From assembly GCA_013396915.1 (NCBI GenBank), contig VWZL01000819.1, positions 536,654 to 600,653 on the forward strand: a DNA stretch of 64,000 nucleotides. The letters are read 5' to 3'. This DNA comes from Stercorarius parasiticus (taxonomy: Eukaryota; Chordata; Aves; Charadriiformes; Stercorariidae). Both the position numbers and the translations under genes were made by a program. Below the pieces are notes generated by a model, which did not search any database, was not told the DNA's origin, and was given only the letters and a program-made list of their open reading frames with translations. Shown one piece after another: positions 22,803 through 36,169 of this stretch; within the stretch, counting starts at the first letter, position 1, and every line of letters begins with the position of its first letter.

Positions 22803-25112
22803 GTGAGTTGGATATGTGCACGTCCTAATGGCAGGAGGCCCGCTTGAGGCATCATATTCAGTCACGGATTTTGCATGTACTGGACTTGCAGCGCATTTAC
22901 AAAGAAAAAAAATAGAAAAAAATTCACACCTTCTGAACTCCCTTTCCACCATATTGTAAACACTTACCTGATTTTCTTTTACTCTTTTTAACTTATGGGT
23001 TGCCCTCTGTCTTGCTTTTTAGAAAGGTGTGGTATTTTTCAGTTATTTAGAGAGGTTTGTGCAGGCTCAGCAGTGTGCCTCTTGGCTTCTGACAGTTCTG
23101 CATATGTATGTCTTTTGCCTTTGAAGTTCTTTTGATTCCTTTTCTCAACTTTATTGATCTGCTTTTTAAGCTCCATTGGAGATCCTGTAACAAATGGCCA
23201 TAATCAAGAATTACTCAGGACATCTTGTAGTCTCTGTTGTGGGAGCATGCTGCCTGGAACTGTTTATCGAGAAGGAACTGGAGGCCCAGAAAGGGCTGTT
23301 TGCACTTTGTAAGGAATCCTGCTCCAGTATAAAAACCCAAATGAGAAATTAGTAGTCTAAAGACAAATAGAAAAAAAACTAAAATAACTGGAAACCAGGA
23401 ACATGCAAAGAAGGAAAGACAAGACTAACCTTTGTTTTAATAATAAAACTTTTATTGTAAGCACTGCAGCAATATTTTAAAACAAAACAAAAAAAGTATG
23501 GAATTTTGACCTGTTAAAATGCCTATCCAATAAAATAATTTAGATTATTTTGTAGAACCGATTACTGTACTTCTCATATAGGAGGCCTTCATTGCTGCTA
23601 AAATGAGTGACATAATAAGTGCCTTTGCTGTTTTACATCAAGTATTCTTAAAGTGAAGCAAACCAGCCTGTCCCTTCTACAAAGATACCAACGTAAAAGC
23701 CTAAAGTTATCAAGGATCCACATTTCATTCAAACACCCAACATCGTGCACTGAGGATTTCATTTTTTCTGGGGAGGTGGGTGGGGGGTTTTGCTGTTGCA
23801 GCTGTAATGGTGAGGCAAGGTTTATGAAGAGATGTAATATCTTTCATTAGACTAACTCACAGAACTGGAAAAAACAGACAAGGCTTCAGGCACACCTTTT
23901 CTCTTCAAGTATCTTAAAGGTTGTCTGTGTCTTCCAGCTGTATCATCTAGTGGAAGATATTGCTTCACTTCAAACTTTGAGTCCAGCCCTTTAGAGCTTC
24001 TTGTCATCTGCTGTTGTCAATCTGTTTGTGTAATCAAAGCCTCCCTGGTTACTTTCAACATCTTCCTGTTCAATTTAGCACTCTGTGTTCTCTTACTGAG
24101 ACTAATACTTTAAACTTCAGTAGAAGCCCATATCTGTAATGTGCAATTCCTATTTGCCTGGAAAATACATAAGGTATACTCATCTCTCTCGAGCAGTAAA
24201 GAATAGCAGACTCTTACCTGTAGGCAGCGATGCCTGATTTCATCCAACCACAACTTGATTGTTTGCGAAAGCTAGAACTGAGCAGCGAGCAATCCTGGGG
24301 CATCTTTTTCTATGCTGAGGGAGGATAATGCAAATGTAAAAAGAAAATTCCTGGTATTTTGATCTGATAATTAGCATGATTAGGCTTGGATTTTGAGATC
24401 TGAATTTAAACTGTGGTATAGAAATACAGTTTCATAATATATGCTAGTTGTCAAGAGGATCTTGTTTGTGTTTTAGCTTGATTTCAATGTGCTATGGTAG
24501 ACTACATTGCTACCCATCCTTTGATTTGGCTGAGATATTTACAGGCCTGTGTCTTGGGAAAATCGAAATGATCTGTCAGGGACTCTAGTCTCAGCCTCGT
24601 ATCAGAAATGGTGTGTGTATATATTTATATCTACATCTATACCTGTATCTCTGTGTGTGTATGTACTTTGCTCTCAAGTATTGAAGGGGAATGAGAGAGA
24701 GGAACTGAATCTCCTGGCATGATAAAACGTAAATGGTACGTTAAAGGTTAAGCTCTAGAAAGCATTTAGTATTGTAAGAAGTTCATTCAATATGATGCTG
24801 ATTTGCAATATTTCACAAGAGAGAAAACTTTCAATTAAATATGTTTATCTACATTTCTTAACTTGATATCTGGAATGTATCTCCCTATACCATTGAAATA
24901 TCCCAGAAAGCCTTATATTTCATTGAACACAATAGATTGTTCTCTTATGACTGTCATCTGAATGTTAGATGTGTGAGATAAGTAAGTGGTTCTGGAGCTA
25001 TCCCACTAATTTTTAGACAGCTGTTCTTCATCTCCTTGCCAGGAAAGTGATTTAAAAAATTATCTGTCATCACAGTAACACAGAGTTGCTATTATTGTCG
25101 GCTTTGATATTG

Positions 25113-25628
25113 CTAGATAAGGAGAGCAGTAGGAATGCTCTTTGCACTTTTAGCTAGTCCAGTGTCATAAGCAGAAAAAGACTTTATTTGAACAAGTCTT
25201 ACACTGTGTTTCTGTTTTCTTACTCTGTTTTCCTTTGTTTTGGAGGTTTTAAGGAGAGGGGGTTTAGAGAGGATAAAGAGTTTGTCGTTTGCCTTATGGA
25301 TGCACTTGAGCGAGGGAATAATAGTATCTAAAATTGAAGAGCTCATATGTAATAGCTGAGTGTGAAGAACAGAGATTTCATGCTTCTCACTTGGGAGAAG
25401 GAGGGCTTTAGAAACATGATTCTTTACTGACTGTAAGAGTTGCCCATCTTTGTGATTGCAACTGTTCTCCTTCAAAACCTGTAGATGCTCTGAGAGGACA
25501 CTTGTATATGAGAAAAAGGGATCTGACCTTGTTTGACCTGTTTTTCCCTCCATTTTCCCACTCTTGTTCTTCCAGCACCTTCTAATTGTACCAGAAACTG
25601 CCCCTTCTGGTTCTACACAGACCTTCAA
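25113..25628 (-). CDS. Unrecognised 171-codon open frame, antisense in intron 12
   Basis: This is the longest open frame in the window that is not part of DGKI. It starts MKVCVEPEGAVSGTIRRCWK and ends SIPTALLI. It is fairly rich in Lys and Ser and shows no signal peptide, membrane segment, zinc-binding pattern or repeat that I can recognise. I know no family for it. It overlaps no identified repeat. It may be a chance ORF in AT-rich intron DNA or a decayed retrocopy. Confidence 0.12.
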   Translation of the reverse strand: MKVCVEPEGAVSGTIRRCWKNKSGKMEGKTGQTRSDPFFSYTSVLSEHLQVLKENSCNHKDGQLLQSVKNHVSKALLLPSEKHEISVLHTQLLHMSSSILDTIIPSLKCIHKANDKLFILSKPPLLKTSKTKENRVRKQKHSVRLVQIKSFSAYDTGLAKSAKSIPTALLI

Positions 25629-27540
25629 CTCTGAAATTCCTATATGTTGAGAGTCCTTGTTTTATTTGTTACTGAATAATTTACCTTTTTCAAAGTGTGG
25701 GGATAAATTCAGCAGTGCTTTTGACAGTGTAGAAGGTCCTAGTCTTTTATAGTTTTAAAAAAAAACAAAACCAAAGCAAAAAAAAAAAAAAACCCAAAAA
25801 GGTTGGCCATGGAATCAAATGAAGGAATAAAAATCCAGTGTTTCTGTCGGGCTACTTAAACTGAAGGAGCCTCCCTTCCCTGTTGATAGCAGCAGCATGA
25901 AAAACTTCATCCAAGCTGACAGAGAACAAGTAAATATTATGTGCTGCATTTTGTCACAGCTGGGCAAATTACTGGCAATTAATATTTTATTCAGTTATTT
26001 CATCTTTCACTGCTGAATTGCCTACAAACAGATTTCTCAGTATATGAATTGTGCTGAACTATTTATGGACTAGTTGCTACAACTAGTGATCTTTCTCCTT
26101 ACTATTCATCAAGCATTAATTTTTTAAATACTTGCTTTTGGAAAATTGAGCTGGTTTGATGTGACATACAGATTATGAGTTCTCTTGAGTAGGTGACAGT
26201 GACCTCTTTATGGTTTGTACTCTTCTGGTAACTTTAAAATTTTGAGTTGAAGCATAGTGGAGGAAAGTTACTTGGTGAATACAGTTACAGTGCTTCTTAT
26301 TTGTTTCTAATGGAGGCTGTTCAAATGTAAAAGGCAGGCATAATCTCTTCCTCATCCTACAATGCGTTGCTCTAGAATGGAGATAAGTAACAATCCAATA
26401 AAGTGTTTCAAGCCAGAAACAACTTCATAGGTGCAAGGAATATACAGGATAGGGTGATGCTGTTCACCCTTGGGTATGGATTGAAACAAGGCAGATAGTG
26501 GGACTGTGGGGAAAAAAAGGTCGGTTTCTTTCCTTCTCATGTGTCTCTTCTCTTTGTATCAGCAAAAGCAAATTTTTGCTACAGCCACATCATCAGACTT
26601 CAGTTTTTCTGCAAAACAGTGAATTATGTTCGTATTCTCCTTCCCTTAAAAGACTTGCTAGCTAAGTTCTCATTCCTATTCTCCACTATTGATCATGGTA
26701 ACATGTAAAAGAGACAACATATAGCTTAGTTTTCTGTGATCAAGCCAAGAATATAGTTCTTGTGAGCTATAGGCAAAATGTCTATGGAATAAGAAGAGAA
26801 TCTGTGGTTCAATTTTCCAGGAGTTGTTTTTTGATCAGAATCTAGAGTTTAGTATGCTGCTCAGTGCATTTCAGTTAATGATCACTCAAAACCTCAAAAG
26901 ATGGTAGTTTGCTTTCACTGGCTTTTAGTTTGGGTTGAGGAAGAATGTCCTGCATGATGGAAGAGAAAGAAGAGGGAAGAACTTATAGATAAAACATATT
27001 CTGTACCCTTTAGAGAAAGAAAGGGTCCATCTGAGTATGAACACTAAAAGAGAGTCAGTCTTGGGAGTCACTATATATAAAATGCATGTTTCCCTAAGGT
27101 ACATGAAAGAAGAATGGAGACAGCAATTTGTCATTGTGGATACAAAATCTCCAGTAAGGGTATTTTTTTTTTTCTTAAATGTTAACTAAAGTTGGCCAAC
27201 CTTTGGAGACAATTCCATCCATTCAGATATTGGCTTTGATGTTTGTTTGCATTTCTGGACCTGCTTCCAACGTCTGCTGCCTTGAAATTTTTCAGTGCTT
27301 GTGGAACAAATCCTGGGGCTCCTCGTCTTCCTTGTATAACCATGTGCCTAGCTTGTCATTGGTCCTCCTCACTTATGTCTTTTAGAAGACTCCTGTGTGC
27401 CATGTAGCAGTGATTTTTCTCCATTTGCATGTCTTCTGTTGCTCTTGGCTTCCTAGTGTGAACTTGGAGCTCTGCATGTCTGTTCATTCAACTTTTGTGT
27501 GACACATTCCTTTTGTTTCTGTTTAAATGTTGTATGTCTT

Positions 27541-27600
27541 TCTCTTTCTTTCTTCTCTTCCCCTCTCTCTCTCTCTCTCTCCCCCTCACCCCCTCTGCCT
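27541..27600. repeat. Pyrimidine tract with (CT)n core
   Basis: A nearly pure pyrimidine block with a run of about nine CT units lies 67 bases upstream of the candidate exon's acceptor. PTB-family proteins, which control neuronal cassette exons, bind such tracts; this link is inference. Confidence 0.85.
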
Positions 27601-27666
27601 TTTTCCTTGTCTGTCCACACTGTGTGCTGCCTTTCTCCTGGCCACTCATTTCCTGCTGCCTTATAG

Positions 27667-27729
27667 TATCCATAAAGTGCAGTCTGCTGACCTGAGGAGA
27701 GTCTCAGCTCCCCCCGATTCCTTCACTGT
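27667..27729 (+). CDS. DGKI: Candidate cassette exon of DGKI (21 codons, phase 2-2)
   Basis: This 63-nt open block sits in the 16.3-kb intron between 22802 and 39108. It has a strong pyrimidine tract and acceptor (gccttatag) and a strong donor (tgt|gtgagt). It enters with two bases of Asp and leaves in the same phase, so it can be included or skipped without changing the frame. The peptide begins IHKVQSADLRRVSAPPD and ends SFTV. LRRVS is a textbook PKA-type consensus, and the block would follow the constitutive KRRTSMP site. I do not recall it in the canonical DGKI protein, so it is either an alternative exon or a well-formed decoy. Splice strength, length divisible by three and kinase motif together favour an exon. 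Confidence 0.62.
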
Positions 27730-28091
27730 GTGAGTATCTGGCTTTTATCTACTTTCAAAGTTCCATAGTCTTTCGCTGTTAGCCTGTGTGTCATTCAACA
27801 AGGAGACGGGGTAGTAAAATCCAGTGACAGATGGGAAGCATGAGCTCAGGTGACAGCATGACAGGCATAGGGTGGTGGCCTCACCAGCAAAGGCACACTT
27901 CCACAGTACCCAACTAAGGTGAACAGGGCATGTCTGGTGATGGTGACCAGGTTCAGTCAAGAGTCCAGGTCACCACACATATCTGTAGCAACAGGCAGGT
28001 CTGAAGTTAACTGCCAGGCACCATCCCTGGAAACAGTTGAAATGAGAGCTTTCCATCCTTTGGTTTTGATCAAAAACATACTGTGAACAAA

Positions 28092-28151
28092 CTCAGCCAT
28101 ATGTCCAGATAGAGCTGATCTCTCAGCCATACCTCCAGATAGAGCTTATTG
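28092..28151. repeat. 30-base tandem duplication
   Basis: Two adjacent 30-base copies each begin ctcagccat and share ccagatagagct, with only a few differences. It appears to be a simple local duplication. Confidence 0.8.
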
Positions 28152-28899
28152 GAACAGGAAACTATTCCCCTAGAGGAGTGGTGTGACACTGGCTGCAGCT
28201 GCATTGAAGATTGAGCCAAAGCCCCCTGCCCCTTGGCAATATATTGATTGTCGGCAACTCCACTGTACTAACTTTCTAGATAGAAGCTAAATTATTCAAG
28301 AGCCTTAAGTCTTTTTTAAAATGTGGTGAATTGGCACTTAAAAACACTTGTACTATTGTACCATTGTAAGTTGGTATCTTCTAATTCATCCTGTTTATGG
28401 AAACATGCCATATTATGTAAACCTTGGTGCGTCCACAATTAAAAAAAACAAATTGCCCCCCCCCCCCAATTTTCAACCAAAAAACCAAAATGCATGTTAA
28501 TATAATATGTCAACTCAGACAGTGTTGTTTGTCTCCAGAAATGCTTTTTACTGTTCAGTGAAAAAAGACATGTTTTGCTTTGTGTTGACATCCCTTTTGT
28601 GTTCTTGCTTTGCCACTCTTATGGTGGACATCTTTTCAAACGCATTAGGACTATCAAAGAAACAAATTTGAAATATATGTTGGAAAATCACAAATTTCAG
28701 AGCTATAAATCCAGGTATTCAGAGCAGAAACTTGATTCCAAGAATGATTCCTATTATATCATAGAAGAAAGTCAATGGTATATGCTAAAAAAAAACCCCA
28801 CCAACACTTTTCTGTTCTAAAGACTGAGCACATGCAATAGATGGCATATAAAATGTTCAACACAGACCAAGAGTTATTTGAGAAAACTGACTGAATAAT

Positions 28900-29579
28900 T
28901 TCAGTTTTGTGGAAAAGAGCCTGTGGGTCCTGGTGGACACCCAGTTGACTATGAGCCAGCAACGTACACTTGTGGCAAAGAAGGCTAATGGTATCCTGGG
29001 CTGCATTAGGACTGTTGCCAGCATGTCAAGGGAGGTGATCCTTACTCTCTACTAAGCACCAGTGAGGAACCAACTGGAGTGCTGTGTGTAGTTCTGTGCT
29101 CTCTAGTGCAAGAGAGATACGGAGCTATTGGGGAGAGTCCATTGAAGGGTGATGAAGGCTACTAAGGAGCATTCCTCCCATGAGGAAAGGCTGAGAGAGC
29201 TGGGTCTGTTTAGTGTGGGGAAGAGAAGGCTCAGGTGTGATTTCATCAGTGTCTATAGGTATCTCAAGGAAGGGTCTAAAGAAGACTGAGCCAGGTTCTT
29301 TTCAGGGGTGCCCAGTGACAGGACAAGAGGCAACGGGCACAAACCGAAACACAGGAGTTCTCTTTGAAGATCAGGAAAAATGTTTTTACTGTACAGATGA
29401 CTGAGCACTGGCACAGGTTGCCCAGAGAGGTTGTGGAGTCTTCACCCTTGGAGATATTCAAAAGCTCCCTGGACATTGTCCTAGGTAGCCTGCTCTAGGT
29501 GGCCCCTGCTTGAGGAGGGGGTTGGACCAGATGACCTCCAGAGGTCTCTTACAACCTCAACCATTCTGTGATTCTGTGA
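28900..29579 (+). mobile_element. CR1 LINE, 5'-truncated, sense orientation
   Basis: This stretch of about 680 bases matches the 3' part of avian CR1: gtcctggtggacacccagtt near the start, gaggaaaggctgagagagct, gaggttgtggagtcttcacc, ttggaccagatgacctccag, and the end with the octamer repeat attctgtgattctgtga. It covers the C-terminal part of the reverse-transcriptase ORF, disrupted by stops and shifts, plus the short 3' UTR. CR1 copies are typically 5'-truncated and lack a poly(A) tail, as here. Confidence 0.93.
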
Positions 29580-30881
29580 AATTTCAGAAAGCTGCAAGTT
29601 CCTCATTATTATTTTGCAAACAAGGAAAGATTTCCAATTCAGTGTGCTTTATTTCTGGATTGTATTTGCTGTAAGGAACAGAAAGGAATACAAGTAACTT
29701 GTCTCACTGATGCAGTATCTAAGCAAGCCCCTAGAAAAAAGGTTGAGATAAGCCTTATTGCTTACACAGAAAAATAAGTAAGTTGTGGGTCTGGGAGAAT
29801 GGGTATTGCTTCCAAGTTGAGGGATATCCCTTGGAAAATGACCTCCAAGTTTTTATAGTTCATTTAAATGTCTCATTTGATATCAGCTGTAAGGATAAGG
29901 CAGGGGGAGAGAGGCTTGTGAGCCCCAACCTAATTTGTAAGTCAAAGATGTTCTGTATCTTAAAATCTGTAAAAATAGATTAAACATGCCGCTGCACTGT
30001 GGCTGCCAATTAATGTGTCTGGCAAATTAAAATAGGAACCCATGAGGTATTAGGGAAATTTGATTTGGAATGTGATTGCTTTGAGATTTTAATGTTCCCT
30101 TTTTTTTTTTTGAACAACAAAAAGAGCTTCATTTCCAGTTAGTACTGAACAGCGGGGCAGATTCTGACGGGACCTGGTGATGGATACAGCCTGTCTTAAG
30201 ATAAATTTCAGGTTTTCTGCAGCAGGGGAATTTGGAGTAGCCAAAAATTATCAGGCACATATGGTCTTTGTTGCAAAGACAGTAGAAGTGTAGTGTGATC
30301 CATTTCAAATGTTTATACAGGGTGCATAAGTAAACATAAGTGTTGTATTTTTAATTGAGGCTCTTTTAAAAGGAAGGTAAAGACTTGCATTTTCCAGCTG
30401 GATGTTCAGTTGAGATGAGAAGGATGCACACGTGAGAGTACATTTGCGTTGAGTGGTTGATGCAAAGGAGTTCTGAAAAAAAATAATTACCATTTAAAAA
30501 ACAAAACATAATTGACTTACATAGCTCTTACCATCTTTTACAAGTGAAATGAGCACTGTGGATAAGCTGTGATTTATTTTTTTATTATAAAATCTGCATA
30601 AATGAAAATACAAGCATCCCCTTATTAGTTTATACTCTTTTGTAGGGTAATGATTGCAGCAAGGTATGCATATAAAAACTGTGTGAATAGCAAAGGAGTA
30701 ATAGGAAAGAATTTTTGCTTTTAGAGATCCAAATGCCAAACAGAATCGTCTTTGTGGGTTGGGTTGAACATGGGTGTTGTCTATGGGAGGATTGTCTAAT
30801 AAAGAATAGTAGGAGACAAGGCATAAGGGAGAAAGTGTTAGTAAGCTATTCTCCAAATGCATAGTTAAGGATGGAAATGCT

Positions 30882-30918
30882 TATATATCTCTCTCTATAT
30901 ATCTCTCTCTCTCTATCT
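30882..30918. repeat. TA/TC simple repeat
   Basis: Mixed TATA and CTCTCT units form a low-complexity block. Confidence 0.85.
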
Positions 30919-33900
30919 TTTTCCTCTTCTCCATTACATGAATTATAGGGAATTGAGTCTGTTTATTAGTTTTTCCTGTTTCGCATGTGGGCTTCTATTT
31001 AGTGGGATCGTTACTATCAGAGAATCCACTGTGCTTGGAAGTGTAAAGTGTGAGAGAACTGCAGCTAGAGTGGTGAAGGAGAAAGAAAACGAAGACTAGG
31101 ATTCTACTTGGCACTTTGGTGCATGTTTAAGTGTATGTGTGGGTCTAGCCTTTCTACAGCAAAACACTCAAGCACTTGCTGAAGCAAGTGTAAGGTAAGA
31201 AAGTGCGAAAGGGTTTAGTACAGTTGGGTTAACCTGACTTATCTGGGATAACACTCAGCAAATGGAAGAAAAAAAAATGTGGTGGAGCTTATATTTTTAG
31301 GGGTATTTTTTAGGTGAAGAGCTTAGTAAGAGCTTTGCCTTAAAATAGCAGTGGACTTCTGTGAAGCACTGAAATTTGCCCATCAGAAGTGGCTGGATGA
31401 TTCTGCTCTGTTGTGGCAGTTCTTATGTTTTAAGTAGATAAATGCTGTGAAAAACACAGTTATTTTTAATGTATCATTTCCAAGCTCTTCCAATGAGATC
31501 TTAAAAGTAAGGTTAATTTCTTTTTCTCCTCTGGTTGCTGCTTTCCTCTTTCCAATTGTTCTAAGCACTGGAACATTTAATTAATTTTGCATGTTTATTT
31601 CCTCTCTAGGAGATAGGTAATTCATTAATCTGTCACTGCAAATGTGCCCCAGAGGAGTGCGATTGTTTTTTTTCTGAAGTTTATTTTTTGCAAAGGAGGG
31701 GCAGTAGAAGATTTCCTTTTCCTTTTATGTTTACGGAATCATATTAAGATCTGTACATGCATAGGCTGCTGTAGTGTTGTTGGACTGTGTCTTATTATTG
31801 TTTCCTTTCTCTATGCAGACACAAAGCATAAGAAATCATTCACAGGGTTCATAAATAATTGAGATAGGCATTAGGGCATGTATAATGTAAAAGTCTGTCC
31901 TCCCACTTGAATCAACCTGGTGGCATGGCAGAAGTGCTGTCAGGTTGCTGCGCAGGACTGCCCAGGGCAGGACCCAAGCTCGCTCTGCCCGTTTTCTTTC
32001 CTGGGTGACTGGGACATGTTTCTTAGGAAAGGCAGCTGTGCTCCAAATGAGTTGGCTGGCATCTCTTTGCCAGTTGCTGGATGATTAATAGGGGTGAGAG
32101 GAGGAAGTCACAGCTTCATCAAAAGCTGAGTGTGTTTTCTTGGTGAATGGAAGTAGATCAGGTTCTGCTGGTAGTCTCAGAATAGGTGTGTGTGGCTTTA
32201 CTTCAGTGGGTTTAAACAAGTGGGTGGAATGAAAGGCATTCTAAAAATATAAGTCCTCGTTCTTTCCTGTCAATGCTCTGTGTTTTTAGGTTTTGGGTTT
32301 GGTCGTTTGGATGGGTTTTTTTTGGCAGGGGGGAAGGTGGTGGTGGTGACACTTCTAGAATCCCAAAAATGCTATAGTTCAGGCATAGGAGGAAACAAAC
32401 ACACGTTTTCTTTGGTAAGCAACTTCCAGCAGTGGGGTAGGTGGTGTTAAAAATGACTTCACCTTATAAACCACTTATCTAGCATGATGTTGACTTTCTA
32501 AGACCTATCCCTGTAAAAAGTCTGTTTCTGATCCTGATGTGTAACCTGGTGTACCATGGGATGGGTATCTTCTCACAGAAGGGTAGACTTAAAAAAACAT
32601 AAAAATTAAACTAATTATTTATGTTAGTGAATGTCTACAGGTTTTAAGAATTTCCAGAAAGCATGTCCTATTCTTTATAATAGGAATTATTCAATATCTA
32701 GGTGGTCTTCTGTATTTGTGTGGAAAAGTCAAATGCTGTTTGTCTGATAGAAGGCAGTACAATTTCCCTGTACTGTTCGGCCATTTTTGCAGCTAAAACA
32801 GGAAAGAAAATAATCCTCTTACTGAAATTACATATGTTTTTGATGTGAGCGTAATAATTTTGAGAGGACCTCATAACGTCTCTGTATAATCTTTCATAGT
32901 TTGTTCTGACCAAACAATGTGCATAGCTTTTCTACAAGGCTCATTTGGATTGTTATTTAATAATGCTCCGAATGTGCACTTCTGGTCCATGCTAATCAAA
33001 AGTCCATCAGCTAAAATTCAATATGGTAAACTAGCTTATCTATGCTATTTAGGTTTGTTTTTAAATGAAACCATTATAGCTAATCAACATGAATGAACAG
33101 AATGTTTCAGTTGACCTGAATCTGTATTTATGGTCCCATGAGGTATATGACCTTTAGGATGTAATTCAGTGGATTGTTGTGTTTGGGGAATGAGGTTCTT
33201 AATTAGATTCTTCAGGAGGTAATGGAATTCATTCATCTGTCCTTTAAATTACTTTTCATTGCCTATGTAATACACCACTTTGAAGAATAATAGGAGTAAG
33301 AAATTTAAATATTTTATGTTAAATTGCAGTGCAGCAATCCCCCCAAATTTATTTATAAATTGTCTGCTGCTGTACCTGTAAAGCTTTTTTCCCTCTCTTT
33401 ATAGTTGAGCAAGTTGTTTTATACAGTGTTTAGAAACATCCATTTCTACTAATGCTTGCTTTCAGTGACATTCATCAGCCTGTTATTAGCTTTGACATGG
33501 ACATGCTTATGTACTTAAGCTTTGTGGTTTCTTAATACACTGAGTTTGTCTGAACAAGATAAACCATGCAATTCATATAATAATATGGGTTATTATCAGT
33601 ATCTGTGAAGACTACAGAAGTATTGATGGTGGAAGTGTTTTCCTCAGCTGCATTTAATAGAACTCTGTATGGAACTCATGAGTTCTGTGAATGAAGGAGT
33701 TCATTAGTGGGATGATAAGGACAATATTCCCTGGTGTCAATTGCCAGTCTGATAGCACAGAGAATGAATATTCACAAAGTGAATTTTAGAGCCAAAGCTA
33801 TATTGAATAGGTAATAAAATTTAGTGGGACATTAATAAAATGCCAGCCAACAACCATATTCTGACAGAGCAGAGTATTTGCAAAGAAATGAACAAAACCG

Positions 33901-33929
33901 TTCAATTTCTGTCACTGAATAAATGGGTT

Positions 33930-33980
33930 TTTTTGTGTATGTGTGTATATATATGTGTATTTATAGGTGTGTGTAAGCAC
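33930..33980. repeat. TG/TA simple repeat
   Basis: Degenerate TGTGTA/TATATA units form a low-complexity block. Confidence 0.8.
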
Positions 33981-36169
33981 ATACATATACATATGTGAGT
34001 TATCAATGTATTACCTGTGACTGAACTTAGCTAGGTATATAAAACCTCTACCCTGTAGAAAGGACCTCTTAGCATTCATATTTCTGATAATAGTTTATTT
34101 TCTATAGAAAGTTGCTGTTTCCAAGGTTATATTTTTATAACTAAGTTAGCTAAACTTCTCAAATGGGCAAAATGACAAGTCCTGTTTCTCTCCAGTTGTT
34201 ATGTTTTAGCACACACAGCTTCCTTATGGAGTAGTTCCATGCCTTTATAAAAAGGGGGGTGAACAGGAGCAGAAACAGGAGAACAGGAAACTCTGACACT
34301 TGCCAGCTGATTGCCCTCCCACGCTTGACCTGGAAAAGAAGTATTTCTCCTTAGGTAATACATTGCATTTAAGATGGTGTGTTTGTTTTTTCCATAGAAG
34401 CAAATTCAGATATATGCAGTGCACTGATATACCAAAAAATTATACTTTTTACAAGAGTATCAGAAGCATCCTCTTAAATATTTTCTAGTTAAAAGGTGCT
34501 TTTGGAGAGTGTATGAAGCTCCTGGAGCAACAAAAATATTTTAGATTTGCTGTTGATTTTAGATCTTTTTCTCCCTCCAGTAGAGAATGTAGACCATTAT
34601 TAGAATTATTTGTGATAACTATTCAGACAAGCATCCGAGTATTTTCAGGCATTCCATTTTCAGCTACAAGTAAAAAATCTTGGTGGGACTCTGGGGGGAA
34701 AAAAGCAACACAAAAAATATCACTGTACTGTTATTGAAAGCCTAACTTTTACCCTAATGAAGGTGTAGCCTTGGGGAAGAATGGGTTGATGGCCTTGGGA
34801 ATAAGGGATTGAATTTTGGGCTGAAGAGTTCTGTTGAAATCTTGCCTCTGTCAAAGATTAAGTGTGTAAACTTGGCTACATCCTTACTTCCTTTTCTTTT
34901 CCTTCATCTTTCGTATCTAAACCAGAAACCACAGAAAAAAAATCACTTCTCAAAACTCAAACATTATAGCTGCATATAAGTACTAAACAATAATATTGAA
35001 ACAGCGGCTTTCAAAATCACTTGTGATTCAATGATGATTTTTCTGGATCAGATAAAAAAATTATTTATTAACAGTTATGGGGTTTTTTTTAGTGACCCCA
35101 GGCTTGCTTGAGTTGTTTCACCTCAACATCTGGAAATGGAAACAATTGCATGACTGAGACAAGCTCCTTTGGAAGCTGGGGAGAGGATTACTTGCCCTGT
35201 TCCCAGTATGTCCCATAATAGAGCATGGCTTGTCTCCAGTTGCCTGTACCAGGCACACTCCTGTCCTGCCATGCGCCTAAGGAACATGAGAAAGGCCAGT
35301 TTGTGGAAGGAGAGAAAGTGAAATTGTGAGTGGGAAGTATTAAAGATCTTGTAGCTGTAGTAAATTCTGCACAGACAGTGCAGAGTTACAAAAATACATA
35401 AACAAATTCATCTCTTAACAGTGAAGAACACCAGCAGGTTGCTGGGGAAGCCAGACTGATGGGATGCAATGGATCTTTAAAAGAAAAGTATCACTTAAAT
35501 ATCTGCTAACGAAGATCTAAGAGGACAAATCAAGGAGAAAAAGGAGTTGGTAATCTTCTATTAGGAGTTAAAATTAGTTTACCCCAGGAAGATGCAAAGT
35601 TCCCGTGCTAAACTGTTTTCCCTCTAGTACGGAGAGCAGCACTGGGTCACAGAGTGGAAGAGAGGGTCTGAGCATCATACACAGAAGAGCTCTGTAGCAA
35701 GGAAGAAATGGAAAAGAGCAAGTAGGGGGGTGGCCATGGTATGGTTCTGGTTTGGTGGGCAAATATTGCCTGTGCTGGGCTGAGTAATTCTTCTGCAGGA
35801 GTATCAGCTTTTTGATCGAGTGGTTATTTTGAACTGCTGATTGGAAAGCATATTATTTACAGAGTTCCAGCTTGGGTTGCTGAAAGATTTTGACACAAAA
35901 GTTTTGTTCTGGTTTCAGAAGAAACAACAGTTTGAGACAGTTTTTTTGGGTTGGGTTTACACTTGGCTTAATCTTAATTCAGCACAGAGTAAGGATGGCT
36001 TTGCCAAGTGTTACAACAGTGTTTGAGTGACACAGGACTAATTTATCTTCTAATGTTTGGGAAAACTGCACTTTTAGAAGACTCTAGTGCCTGAATCTGT
36101 GAAAATATTTACTTTATAGCCAGCTATGCTAGGTGTGTTTCAAGGTCTCAATGTTTTCGAGTTTAGCCA

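Larger units (their letters stand above)
22803..27666. other. Intron 12, part before the candidate cassette exon
   Basis: This 4.9-kb stretch holds an AATAAA at 23442 in a T-rich context, a GT/TA repeat patch at 24611-24660, A-rich tracts at 25757-25800, an unexplained 171-codon minus-strand ORF at 25113-25628, and a CT-rich stretch at 27541-27600 upstream of the candidate exon. No DGKI exon known to me lies here. Confidence 0.8.

Noticed and set aside
30494..30862. 122-codon minus-strand frame
   Set aside because: AT-rich intron, no similarity known to me, and an overlapping frame of similar quality.
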